Of a DNA stretch of 64,000 nt, positions 1-8,422 are shown in pieces. The notes under the pieces are model-generated. The model did not search any database and was not told the origin of the DNA. It saw only the letters and a list, made by a program, of their open reading frames with translations. The stretch is from Lysobacterales bacterium. Its GTDB lineage: Bacteria > Pseudomonadota > Gammaproteobacteria > Xanthomonadales > Ahniellaceae. Position 1 is the stretch's first letter. The number at the start of each line of letters is the position of its first letter. Both the position numbers and the translations under genes were made by a program. The stretch is from assembly GCA_016721845.1 (NCBI GenBank), contig JADKHK010000003.1:310001-374000 (forward strand), given 5' to 3'.

Positions 1-138
1 GTCGAGCAGCGATTGCGGCCAGGCCGTGCGCTGCATGCCGAGGCCCATGACCAGCAACAGCGGCGGCCCGGCATCCGGTCCATGCACGGCGTAATCGATC
101 TCGACGCCGCCACGCTGCAGTCGATCCGACAGCGTCAC
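1..138 (-). CDS. alpha/beta hydrolase, N-terminal fragment
   Basis: Only the first 46 codons lie inside the window; the gene runs off the left edge. The start is a GTG at 138-136, one base after the stop of the upstream channel gene, so the two are probably co-transcribed. The visible segment has the pattern of the first strand and oxyanion loop of alpha/beta hydrolases: YAVHGP, then a hydrophobic PPLLLVMGLGMQ stretch and a downstream Trp. The nucleophile elbow is not in view, so the substrate and enzyme class cannot be stated. Confidence 0.7.
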   Translation of the reverse strand, partial: MTLSDRLQRGGVEIDYAVHGPDAGPPLLLVMGLGMQRTAWPQSLLD

Positions 139-139
139 C

Positions 140-2047
140 TCAATCTTCCGCGAGCACGATGATTCGGTCCGCATCGGTGAAGGTGACGGCCTGCGACTTC
201 TTCGGATTCACCTTGACGCCATAGCCGCGATCCTTGTCCTGGGCATCGGCCGCGATGCGGTAGCCGATCGCGGTTTCGCCGCGTTGCGCGGCCGCTTCGA
301 GCAGGGTGTGGAAATCCATCGCGACGCCGGTACGCACGTAGTCGCCGATCGGGCGGATGTAGATTTCCGAGCCCTCGGCACTGAACAGGGCGCGGAACAC
401 TCGGTCGAGATCCCGGTTCTCGGCGAGCTGCGCCAGCATCAGGCTGACCAGCTTGTCGCTGACGATGAAGTCGTCGGCCTTCGCCACCTGGGCCAGCGCG
501 CGATTGCGCAGGTCCATCATCTCGCTGACGATCGACAGGTCGACGTCGGCAGCATCGGCAATGTTGCGCAGGTGCAGCAGCGCGATCAGGGTCTTGGCAT
601 CGGCCTCCTGGATCGGCAGGTGCGTGTAGCTGAGCAGGATGATGTGCGCGTAATGGCAGACGCCAAGCTTGTCGAGCGTGGCGCGGTCATCGATGTCGCC
701 CTCGGCAAAGCGGACGCGCAGATGCTTCATCGAGGTCTGCAACGCGACCAGCGCATCGCGCGCACCGTCGCGCTCGCACAGCACCACCAGTTCCGAACCC
801 GGCGCGACGTATTGATCCAGCTCGCGCACGATCGCCACGGCCTTGTCGTTCCAGCCGAGGATCAGGATGCGCTCGGTCACGGCCGTGCGTTCGCGCGGCT
901 GCTGGATCAGGTCGGACTGGGGCGCACGGGCAGCCAGGTCCATGCGGATGGTGTCGTCGTCTTCGCTGATCGCGATGATCTGGTCACCGGGCCCGATCAC
1001 GGTGTCCATTGGCGGATTCACCAGCACCTCGCGACCGGCACGCATCAGGCCGATCAGGGCCGATTCGTCGAACCCGCCGAGTGCCTCGCGGTAGGTCTTT
1101 CCGACCAGGCCCGGCTCATGCTTGAAATAGATCTCGGCGCCATCGAAATCGAGCAGTTCGGTGTAGACGACGCTGAGTCCGGACTGGCGGCAGGTCTGCG
1201 CGGTGACGCGTGCGATCAGGTCCTCGCCCTGCACGAAGATCGCCTCGTCGCCACCGACCAGGGCGGCGGCTTCAAGGTTCTTGTCGTCGCGGATCTCGCC
1301 GACGATGTGGTATCGCCCGGACTTGCGCGCCGGATTGTTGGTGATCGCCAGCACCGACTTGATGACGTGGATGTCCGGGTTCTCGTCTTCGGGCGCCAGC
1401 ACGATGATCGAGCGCGCGCCGTGCGGATCGACGACGGCGAGATCATCCAGATCCAGCGGGTCGCCGCTGCGGCAAATGACACGGGTGTTCTTCGTCGTCG
1501 CGAACTTGGACTTGATCTCGTCCTCCATCTCGACCTTGTCGCGGTTCGCGAGGATGACGATGCAGGGGCGCTTCTGGTTTTCGGCGGCGATGATCAGCTC
1601 ACCGATGATCGACTGGATCTTGCTGGACCAGCCGAGGATCAGCGTGTGGTCCTGCTCGATCACGCGCGAGCGGCCCTTGCGCAGCTCGTCGAGCCGCGCC
1701 TCCAGGCCCGAGGTGATGGTGCCGATCAGGATCGACACCAGGAAGATGCCGGCCACGGTCACGATGAACATCAGCGCACGCAGGACCCAGCCGCTGTCGC
1801 CGGCCAGATTGCCGGCATCGATGGCATGCATCAGGCCGATCCAGGCGCCTTCGATGAAACCGAACTGCGAGGCCGGGTCGGCCGGATCCTGTCCGACCTT
1901 GAGCAGGCTCAGGACCAGCGCGGTGACCACGACGACCGCGGTCGAGATCAAGGCCAGCCAAGCAATGATGGCGATCGGGCCGCGCGACAGGGTGTTCTCG
2001 AAGCGATAGCGCAGTCGGTCGCGCCAGCTGTTCGTGTGCTGCGACAT
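140..2047 (-). CDS. CASTOR/POLLUX-like ion channel with two RCK domains
   Basis: A 635-residue inner-membrane protein. One helix at about 24-49 and another at about 88-112 flank a pore loop carrying IDAGN (76-80), which resembles the DAGN filter of plant CASTOR/POLLUX channels rather than the TVGYG filter of potassium channels. A cytoplasmic gating ring follows. RCK/TrkA-N-like Rossmann folds begin at about 134 (TLILGWSSKIQ) and about 396 (LILGWNDKA), both with the family's GW variant of the nucleotide-binding turn. By analogy it should pass cations under ligand control by the RCK ring; which ion and ligand is unknown. It starts at ATG 2047 and is followed by an alpha/beta hydrolase gene. Family assignment is strong, ion selectivity is inference. 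Confidence 0.85.
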   Translation of the reverse strand: MSQHTNSWRDRLRYRFENTLSRGPIAIIAWLALISTAVVVVTALVLSLLKVGQDPADPASQFGFIEGAWIGLMHAIDAGNLAGDSGWVLRALMFIVTVAGIFLVSILIGTITSGLEARLDELRKGRSRVIEQDHTLILGWSSKIQSIIGELIIAAENQKRPCIVILANRDKVEMEDEIKSKFATTKNTRVICRSGDPLDLDDLAVVDPHGARSIIVLAPEDENPDIHVIKSVLAITNNPARKSGRYHIVGEIRDDKNLEAAALVGGDEAIFVQGEDLIARVTAQTCRQSGLSVVYTELLDFDGAEIYFKHEPGLVGKTYREALGGFDESALIGLMRAGREVLVNPPMDTVIGPGDQIIAISEDDDTIRMDLAARAPQSDLIQQPRERTAVTERILILGWNDKAVAIVRELDQYVAPGSELVVLCERDGARDALVALQTSMKHLRVRFAEGDIDDRATLDKLGVCHYAHIILLSYTHLPIQEADAKTLIALLHLRNIADAADVDLSIVSEMMDLRNRALAQVAKADDFIVSDKLVSLMLAQLAENRDLDRVFRALFSAEGSEIYIRPIGDYVRTGVAMDFHTLLEAAAQRGETAIGYRIAADAQDKDRGYGVKVNPKKSQAVTFTDADRIIVLAED

Positions 2048-2181
2048 GAGCGTCCCCGTGACGAAAACGCCACCTTACACGGCGCTGCGACGCCGACGCC
2101 AGCACCCCCTCGTGCGGCCTGTATTCAGGCGTGCGGAGGCAGATTGCGGAGGCCACGCCGGCACCCTCCGAGGACCGCACC

Positions 2182-2997
2182 ATGGACGACGAACGCAATC
2201 CGCTGACCCGCATGCTCGCACTGGCCGCCGTCCTGGTCGGGATCGGCGGCGGTGCCTGGTACGTGCTGCAGCGCCCGGCGGTCAAACCGACCGTGCCGGC
2301 GCCGGTCGCGGTGCCGGTGGCGCCGGTCGCGGCCGATCCGGCCATGCCGCAGTATCCGGTCGAGGCGATCACGCCGCCGGTGGCGACGACCGCGAACGAA
2401 CCGCTGCCCGACCTGTTCGACAGCGATGCCTATGTGCGCGACGCGCTGAATGCCTTGTTCGCGCATCCGCAGCTGGCGCAATGGCTGGTGTCCGAGCATC
2501 TGCTTGCGCGCTTCGTCGCGTTCGTCGATGCCCTGCCGAACCGCAAGGTGTCGACGCAGCTGTGGCCCGCCAAGCCCGCGACCGGCGCGTTCTTCGTCCA
2601 GGAGAGCGGTGGCACGACAGTCATCGGTCCGGCCAACAGCGCACGCTACGACGCCCATGTCGCGGTCCTGACCGGCGTCGATACGGCGGCGGCTGTCGCC
2701 CTGTACCTGCGCCTGTATCCGCTGATGCAACAGGCGTACCGCGAACTCGGCTATCCGCAGGGCCATTTCAACGACCGTTTCGTCGCCGTGCTCGATCATC
2801 TGATCGCCGCGCCGGAGCCGACGGCGCCGATTGTCGTCGCACTGAACGACAAGGGCAGCTGGGCCTATGTCGATGCCCCCCTTGAATCCGCGTCCGCCGG
2901 CCAGAAGTTCCTGATACGCCTTGGTCCGAAACACGAGGCCGCGGTCAAGGCGAAGCTGCGCGAACTGCGCTCGGCGTTGTCTGCCGCCCGACCCTGA
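2182..2997 (+). CDS. DUF3014 family membrane-anchored protein
   Basis: A 271-residue protein with a short cytoplasmic start, one transmembrane helix (about 14-31) and a Pro/Val/Ala-rich linker. A conserved periplasmic domain follows, from about residue 70 (PLPDLFDSDAYVRDAL) to the end. This architecture and the LARFVAFVDALPN motif match DUF3014, whose function is unknown. The ATG at 2182 was preferred over an in-frame upstream ATG at 2131. It has a GAGGA ribosome site 8-12 bases before it, and it puts the helix at the usual distance from the N-terminus. The gene is divergent from the channel gene, and its short 3' spacer leads to the Rnk-like gene. Confidence 0.8.
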   Translation: MDDERNPLTRMLALAAVLVGIGGGAWYVLQRPAVKPTVPAPVAVPVAPVAADPAMPQYPVEAITPPVATTANEPLPDLFDSDAYVRDALNALFAHPQLAQWLVSEHLLARFVAFVDALPNRKVSTQLWPAKPATGAFFVQESGGTTVIGPANSARYDAHVAVLTGVDTAAAVALYLRLYPLMQQAYRELGYPQGHFNDRFVAVLDHLIAAPEPTAPIVVALNDKGSWAYVDAPLESASAGQKFLIRLGPKHEAAVKAKLRELRSALSAARP

Positions 2998-3049
2998 TTC
3001 GCCTTTGCCGCCCGGCCGGTCCAGTCGGGCCGCGTTCATTGGAGTGGAC

Positions 3050-3457
3050 ATGAACCAGAAGCCCGCCATCACCGTGTCGTCGCGCGATCTTGAACGTCTG
3101 GAGGCCGTGCTCGCGACCCTGCCCTTCGACGCTGCGGCCCGAACGCAGTTGCGGTCCGAGCTCGATCGTGCCGACGTGCTGGCACCGGAACAGATGCCCG
3201 CGAACGTGGTGACGATGAATTCCGTGGTGCGCTTCCGCACCGGCGCGGGCGAGTCGTTCCAGCGTGCGCTGGTGTATCCACGTGACGCCCGGGCCGATGG
3301 CGAGCACGTGTCGGTGCTGGCACCGGTGGGCGCCGCGATGCTTGGCCTGACCGTGGGCGACTCGATCGAGTGGCCGGGTCCGGGTGGCGCGCCGATCGAA
3401 GTACGCGTCTCCGAACTCGTGTACCAGCCGGAACGTGCCGGCGACCTGCATCGCTGA
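3050..3457 (+). CDS. rnk: Rnk-like nucleoside diphosphate kinase regulator (GreA/GreB-like fold)
   Basis: A 135-residue cytoplasmic protein. Residues 1-50 form a short N-terminal domain and 50-130 a GreA/GreB C-terminal-like domain: VVTMNSVVRF, LVYPRDA, VSVLAPVGAAMLGLTVGDSIEW. This layout and length match Rnk, which binds RNA polymerase and was named for its effect on nucleoside diphosphate kinase. It lacks the long coiled coil of true Gre transcript-cleavage factors. The ATG at 3050 has GGAG at 3041-3044. It sits between a DUF3014 gene and a small membrane protein gene on the same strand, probably one transcript. The symbol is by family resemblance; paralogues exist in many proteobacteria. 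Confidence 0.8.
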   Translation: MNQKPAITVSSRDLERLEAVLATLPFDAAARTQLRSELDRADVLAPEQMPANVVTMNSVVRFRTGAGESFQRALVYPRDARADGEHVSVLAPVGAAMLGLTVGDSIEWPGPGGAPIEVRVSELVYQPERAGDLHR

Positions 3458-3478
3458 CGCCGCCGCGGGCCGTCCACG

Positions 3479-3784
3479 ATGATCGGTGACAGCTTCCGCG
3501 GCGTCATCATCGCCCTGCTGGCGGTGTTGCTCACGGTCGTTCCCGGCATGCCGAATGCGCCGGTCGCACCGACGCCGGTGTTGATCGGGATCGGTCTGAC
3601 CTTGCAGTGCCTGTTGCTCGGAGTGCGCTGGTTCGTGCGTCGCCAGGAACGGATCCACGGGGTCGACGGCGCCTGGCTGCCGACCGTGCAACAGGTCGGT
3701 GCACTGGTGGCCGACGGGTTGACCGTGCTGCTGGTCGCGATCGCGTTGTTTCAGGGCATGCTCGACCGCGCAACGGCGATCTGA
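3479..3784 (+). CDS. small integral membrane protein, unknown
   Basis: A 101-residue protein with three predicted membrane segments (about 6-23, 33-50 and 71-93), separated by a basic loop RWFVRRQERIHG. I do not recognise a named family. It starts 21 bases after the Rnk-like gene stop, so it probably belongs to the same transcript. Its stop codon abuts the stop of the convergent amidohydrolase gene with no spacer (3782-3784 against 3785-3787). The hydrophobicity pattern and coding-like GC bias support a real gene; function cannot be assigned. Confidence 0.6.
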   Translation: MIGDSFRGVIIALLAVLLTVVPGMPNAPVAPTPVLIGIGLTLQCLLLGVRWFVRRQERIHGVDGAWLPTVQQVGALVADGLTVLLVAIALFQGMLDRATAI

Positions 3785-5446
3785 TCAGTCGGCCGCGTAG
3801 ACGCGCTCGCCGCCCAGCCAGGTCTGCCGCACGCGCGTGCGCAGGATCAGTTCCGCCGGCACCCGCATCAGGTCCTGATCGAGCACGACGAAGTCGGCGC
3901 GCTTGCCGACCCCGAGCGAACCGACCTCGGCTTCCATGAACGCGGCTTGGGCCGGCCACAGCGTCATCGACTTCAGGGCCTCGTCGCGGGTCATGCGCTG
4001 CTCGGGATGCCAGCCGCCGGCCGGCCAGTCCTTTGCATCCTGGCGCGACACGGCGGCGTGGAACGAGATCAGCGGATTGGTCAGCTCGACCGGCAGGTCG
4101 GAGCCATTCGGGACGATGACGCCGGTATCGAGCAGGGAGCGCCATGCATACGCACCGAGTTCGCGCGTCGGGCCGATGCGCACGCCGGCCCAGTACATGT
4201 CGCTGGTCTGGTGGCTGCTCTGCATGCTCGGGATCACGCCGAGTTCGGCGAAGCGCGCGAGATCGTCCGGATGCAGGATCTGCGCATGCTCGATGCGGAA
4301 GCGGTGGTCGGCCACCGGCACCGCATCCAGGGCTTCGGAGAGTTCGTCGAGCACGACACGATTGGCACGATCGCCGATGGCGTGGGTATTGACCTGGAAT
4401 CCGGCCTTCAAGGCCCGGGTGGCGACCGCGCGCACGCGCCCGGCCGGCAAGGTCGCCAGACCCGAGTGGCCGGGCGCATCGGCATAGGGTTCGAGCAGCC
4501 AGGCCCCGCGCGAACCGAGCGCGCCATCGGCCGAGAGCTTGATCGAGCGAATCCACAATCGGCCGTCGTACAGACCGTTCTGCGCACCGCGTTGCAGGGC
4601 CCAATCGATGTCGGCGTCGTTGCCGGCCACCATCACGTAGTTGCGCAGGCCATGGCGACCTTCGCGCGCGAGTGCCTCGTAGACCGCGATCACGTCGCGC
4701 GTGACACCGGCATCATGGATGCCGGTCAGGCCCCAGCGCTGCAGTTCCGCGATGGCGCGGGTCACCGCATCGCGCAATTCGTCCGGCGTCGCTGCCGGCA
4801 TCACCTTCGTCACCAGATCGATGGCGTTGTCGACCAGGACGCCGCTGGGTTCGCCCTCGGCATCGTGTTCGATGCGGCCACCGGCCGGGTCGGGTGTGTC
4901 GCGGGTGATGCCCGCGGCCTTCAGCGCCGCTGCGTTGACGAGCACGGCATGGCCATCGACGCGTTCCAGCAACACCGGATGGTCGGCGGTGTTTGCGCTC
5001 AACGCCGCGTGTTCCGGGAAACGGGTATCGGCCCAGTCGTTCTGGTCCCAGCCGCGGCCGACGATCCAGCGGCCCGGCACGGTCGCAGCGCGGCGTTCCA
5101 CGACCCGGGCGATCACCGCGTCGAAGGACGCAGTCCCGCGCAAGTCGATCGTCTGCAGGCTCTGGCCGAGACCAAGCAGGTGCGCGTGCGCATCGATCAT
5201 CCCGGGAATGACGGCGGCACCGTCGAGATCGAGCACTTGCGTCTTCGCGGCGCGGAACGTCATCGCCTCGCGCGTGCTGCCGACGAAGACGACGCGCCCG
5301 TCGCGCACGACCAGCGCCTGCACGACCGGATGCGTCGCATCGACCGTGTAGATGCGCGCGTCATGCACGATCAGGTCGGCCGCCGGCGGCGCGGCGGCAA
5401 CCACGCAAGACGCGATCAGGCCGAGGAACAAGGTCGTTGCACGCAT
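3785..5446 (-). CDS. secreted amidohydrolase, YtcJ-like
   Basis: A 553-residue metal-dependent hydrolase of the amidohydrolase superfamily (Amidohydro_3/YtcJ type). A cleavable signal peptide ending in AAA indicates periplasmic export. Metal-site motifs are in order: DAHAH after the first beta-sandwich strands, NTHAIGDRAN with the conserved His, RIEHAQI, and GSDLPVE near the C-terminus. The carboxylated-lysine position is probably within IRSIKLSADGALGS. Substrates in this family are poorly defined (amides, cyclic ureas, other C-N bonds). ATG 5446 was chosen over an in-frame ATG at 5491 because it places the signal peptide at the N-terminus. It is convergent with the small membrane protein gene. 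Confidence 0.85.
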   Translation of the reverse strand: MRATTLFLGLIASCVVAAAPPAADLIVHDARIYTVDATHPVVQALVVRDGRVVFVGSTREAMTFRAAKTQVLDLDGAAVIPGMIDAHAHLLGLGQSLQTIDLRGTASFDAVIARVVERRAATVPGRWIVGRGWDQNDWADTRFPEHAALSANTADHPVLLERVDGHAVLVNAAALKAAGITRDTPDPAGGRIEHDAEGEPSGVLVDNAIDLVTKVMPAATPDELRDAVTRAIAELQRWGLTGIHDAGVTRDVIAVYEALAREGRHGLRNYVMVAGNDADIDWALQRGAQNGLYDGRLWIRSIKLSADGALGSRGAWLLEPYADAPGHSGLATLPAGRVRAVATRALKAGFQVNTHAIGDRANRVVLDELSEALDAVPVADHRFRIEHAQILHPDDLARFAELGVIPSMQSSHQTSDMYWAGVRIGPTRELGAYAWRSLLDTGVIVPNGSDLPVELTNPLISFHAAVSRQDAKDWPAGGWHPEQRMTRDEALKSMTLWPAQAAFMEAEVGSLGVGKRADFVVLDQDLMRVPAELILRTRVRQTWLGGERVYAAD

Positions 5447-5506
5447 GGTCGATCCCGCCGTGGAAGGATCGCGAGTATCCGCAGCCGGCACGATGCCGAC
5501 AACCGT

Positions 5507-5986
5507 TCAGCCGATGCAGTTGGTCTCGATCGCGAGTTCGAGCCGGGTCAGCAGAATTCCGTCCTGCCGCAGCAACTGGCGCAGATCGTCGCGCAGGCAG
5601 TGATTGCGCTCGCCTGGCGACAACTCGGCCAGTTGCGGCAAGGAACCGGTGAGTTGGGTGAGCAAGGCGTCGTGCACGCGCGCGTCGACGCCGGCATCGC
5701 TGGTCTGCACGCGCTCGGCATCCAGCACCTGGAAGTAGACGCGGCCACCGACGCGCGCGCTGTAGGCGCCGGCATGCACGCGTCGCGGTGCCAACTCGAG
5801 ATGGCGGCCGAGCAGGGAAACGCGCGTCGCAATCGCCTCACCGGGCAGCAACCAGTGCACACCGGCCGGCAGCACGCCGGCAGGCCGACCGAACCGCTGC
5901 AGGCGCGCCGCTTCGCCCTCGCGGACCCGGCGCAGACTGGCCAGGAGGATCAGGGGCATGGTGAGAATGGCAATCAGAAGCCACAT
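5507..5986 (-). CDS. short SPFH/band-7-like membrane protein
   Basis: A 159-residue protein with an N-terminal membrane anchor (about 2-17). The start of an SPFH/band-7 domain follows: RRVREGEAARLQRFGRP, LPAGVHWLLPG, then a strand with VYFQVLDAERV. It is much shorter than stomatins (250-300 residues), covering only the head of the fold and ending in a small helical region with two Cys residues. The start at ATG 5986 has AGAGG 10-14 bases upstream. It may be a minimal scaffold protein; no partner such as an NfeD homologue is adjacent. Confidence 0.6.
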   Translation of the reverse strand: MWLLIAILTMPLILLASLRRVREGEAARLQRFGRPAGVLPAGVHWLLPGEAIATRVSLLGRHLELAPRRVHAGAYSARVGGRVYFQVLDAERVQTSDAGVDARVHDALLTQLTGSLPQLAELSPGERNHCLRDDLRQLLRQDGILLTRLELAIETNCIG

Positions 5987-6093
5987 ATAAATCAGCCTCT
6001 TGCGACAATGTCTTGAATCTACTCCTCAAGAATGACTCGGCGCAAGCAGAAGCGGCCGCCGGGGTGGCGGTCAGCAGTCCAAATGCTGGCAAT

Positions 6094-7608
6094 TCAGGCG
6101 CTCGCCGCCAGCAAAGCCCGCGTGTGTGCGTGCCGGGGTCGCGCCAGCACATCGACGGTCGTGCCTTGTTCGACGACACGGCCCTGTTCAAGCACGAGCA
6201 CGCGGTCGCAGAGTGCGCGCACGGCGGCGAGATCGTGCGAGATGAAGACGAGACTCAGGCCACGTGCCCGTTGCAACTCGCGCAACAACGCGAGGATTTC
6301 GGCTTGGACCGACAGGTCGAGCGCCGATACCGCTTCGTCGCAGACCAGCAGCTCGGGCTCCAGCGCGAGCGCACGGGCGATTGCGACGCGCTGTTTTTGT
6401 CCACCCGACAACTGGCGCGGATGGCGTGTGGCCAGCGTCGCGTCGAGTTGCACCGCGGCCAGCAGTTCGAGCACCCGTGCCGACTGCGTGACGGCGTCGC
6501 CGATGCCATGCAGACGCAAGGGCTCGCGCAAGGTCTCCGCCACCGTCATCCCCGGATCGAGCGCGGTGCCGGGATCCTGGAACACGATTTGCACACGCCG
6601 CCGCCAGGCCTTGCGGGCCGCGCGCGACAGCACGAAGGGGTCGGCACCGGCGATGTGCAGCCGGCGCGCCTGTCCCGCTTGCAGGGCGAGCAACACCCGC
6701 GCCAGAGTCGACTTGCCGCTGCCGGAAGCGCCGATCACGCCGAGCGCACCGCCACGCGGCAAGTCCAGATCGATGTCGCGCAGGGCCGGGCGATTGCCGT
6801 AGTCGGCCGACAGTGCCCGTACCTGCAACACCGGTTCGCCGGCGACCGGCGATGGCGTGGGACCGCGCTCGATCGCCGCCAGCAACAATCGCGCGTAGTC
6901 GCTGGGCGGTGTGGTGAAGAACGTGGCCGTGTCGACCAGCGTATCGATCGCGCCATGGCGCAGCAGCAGAACGCGATCGGCGATGCGCCGGACCATGTGC
7001 AGGTCGTGGCTGATGAACAACATCGTCAACCGCCGCTCGCGCTGCAGGCGCGCGAGCAGATCGAGCATCGCGTGTGCGGCCAGCGGATCAAGCGCGGACG
7101 TGATCTCGTCGGCGATCAGCAGATCGGGCGACGCGGCCAGCGCCAGCGCGATCATCACGCGTTGCCGCTGGCCACCGGAGAGCTCGTGCGGAAAACGCTC
7201 GGCAAACGCCGGCGACGCGTCGAGGCCGACTTCGCCCAGTGCGTCGGCAACCGTGCGGCCGGCCTGGATGCGACGCAAGGCTTCGTCGAGTTGCGTACCG
7301 ATCCGGCGCAGCGGATGCAGGCTGGCCGCGGCGTCCTGAAAGACCATGCCGATGCGGCGTCCGCGCAGGCGCGGCGACAGGGCCGGGTCGATGATCTCGC
7401 CGTCGAAGCGCATCTCGCCGGTGCTCACGGCAGTCGCTGGCAACAACCCGATCACGGTACGCGCCAGCGTCGACTTCCCGCTGCCCGACTCGCCGAGCAC
7501 GGCCAGGCATTCACCCGCAGCGAGATCGAAGCCGACATCGCGCAGGACCGCGCTGCCGTCGCGATAACGCACCGCCAGTCCGCGCAGCGCAAGTTTGGCC
7601 ACGCTCAT
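6094..7608 (-). CDS. peptide/nickel-type ABC importer, fused double ATPase (DppDF/YejF-like)
   Basis: A 504-residue cytoplasmic protein of two tandem ABC domains. Domain 1 (about 1-235) has Walker A GESGSGKST, signature LSGGQRQRV and Walker B LLIADE. Domain 2 (about 255-500) has GASGSGKST, LSGGQKQRV and LLVCDE. Fused ATPases of this kind energise peptide or related importers, as YejF does. Its ATG overlaps the permease stop by 4 bases, showing translational coupling. The start at 7608 gives normal family length; a much longer in-frame reading is an artefact of absent stops. No OppB-type permease and no binding protein lie next to it, so the importer is incomplete locally. Confidence 0.9.
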   Translation of the reverse strand: MSVAKLALRGLAVRYRDGSAVLRDVGFDLAAGECLAVLGESGSGKSTLARTVIGLLPATAVSTGEMRFDGEIIDPALSPRLRGRRIGMVFQDAAASLHPLRRIGTQLDEALRRIQAGRTVADALGEVGLDASPAFAERFPHELSGGQRQRVMIALALAASPDLLIADEITSALDPLAAHAMLDLLARLQRERRLTMLFISHDLHMVRRIADRVLLLRHGAIDTLVDTATFFTTPPSDYARLLLAAIERGPTPSPVAGEPVLQVRALSADYGNRPALRDIDLDLPRGGALGVIGASGSGKSTLARVLLALQAGQARRLHIAGADPFVLSRAARKAWRRRVQIVFQDPGTALDPGMTVAETLREPLRLHGIGDAVTQSARVLELLAAVQLDATLATRHPRQLSGGQKQRVAIARALALEPELLVCDEAVSALDLSVQAEILALLRELQRARGLSLVFISHDLAAVRALCDRVLVLEQGRVVEQGTTVDVLARPRHAHTRALLAASA

Positions 7609-8420
7609 GCCGCACCGCGTTGCTGCAGACGCGCGCGCAACGCATCGCCGAGCAGGGTGAAGGCGATCAGCAGCAGCGCCAGGAAACCGGCCGGCGCCAG
7701 CAAGACCCATGGCGCGTCCTCCAGTTCCTGAACGCCTTCGGCCAACAGGCCGCCGAGACTGACCGAAGGCTCGTCGAGCCCCAGACCGAGAAAGCTCAGG
7801 AAGGACTCGACCAGAATGGCCTGCGGTATCGCGAGGCTGAGGTAGACGACGGCAAACCCGAGCAGGTTCGGCGCGATATGGCGGGTCAGCAGCCACCACG
7901 GACCGGCGCCGAGCGCACGCGCGGCCTGCACGAAGGGCAGCACGCGCAGGCGCGCTGCTTCGGCCCGCAGCATGCGCGCGAGATCGATGCAGGCATAGGC
8001 ACCGACCGCGACCACCAGCAATGTGCCGCTGCGCCCGAACAGGGTCAGCAGCAGCACCACGATCAACAGGAAGGGCAGCGCCGACACGACATCCAGCGCA
8101 CGCATCATCAGGCGTTCGGCGCCCCCGCCCAGCGTGCCGGCGAGTGCGCCGTAAGCGAGCCCGAACAGCAGCGCGATCGCGCCGGCGCCGAAGCCGAGCA
8201 GCAGCGACACACGTCCGGCCAGCAGCGTGCGCACGAACACGTCGCGACCGATCGCATCCGAGCCGAGCCAGTGGCCATGGGTGATGCCCGGCGCGATCTG
8301 CAACTGCGCCCAATCGGTCTGCCAGGCATCGAAGGGACGCAACCAGGGCCCGATCAGACTCGCAGCCGCGAGCGCGAGGAACAGGCCGATCGCGATGCGC
8401 AGGCTGCGTTCGCCGGGCAT
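7605..8420 (-). CDS. peptide-type ABC importer permease (OppC/DppC-like)
   Basis: A 271-residue inner-membrane permease with about six helices. LGSDAIGRDVFVRTLLAG is the hallmark of DppC/OppC permeases just before the transport core, and the EAA loop is in the segment ARALGAGPWWLLTRHIAPN. ATG 8420 lies two bases after the stop of the EAL-domain gene, and the stop overlaps the start of the double-ATPase gene by 4 bases. The family normally works as a heterodimer with an OppB-type permease, which is absent here; the EAL gene occupies the place where it would be expected. Function as an importer is therefore conditional on a partner elsewhere. Confidence 0.85.
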   Translation of the reverse strand: MPGERSLRIAIGLFLALAAASLIGPWLRPFDAWQTDWAQLQIAPGITHGHWLGSDAIGRDVFVRTLLAGRVSLLLGFGAGAIALLFGLAYGALAGTLGGGAERLMMRALDVVSALPFLLIVVLLLTLFGRSGTLLVVAVGAYACIDLARMLRAEAARLRVLPFVQAARALGAGPWWLLTRHIAPNLLGFAVVYLSLAIPQAILVESFLSFLGLGLDEPSVSLGGLLAEGVQELEDAPWVLLAPAGFLALLLIAFTLLGDALRARLQQRGAA

Positions 8421-8422
8421 CG

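Noticed and set aside
284..2206. 640-codon open frame on the plus strand opposite the channel gene
   Set aside because: Rich in Asp/Gln/Arg/His with no domain pattern. It is the antisense shadow that GC-rich coding DNA usually gives; the minus-strand channel has clear motifs.
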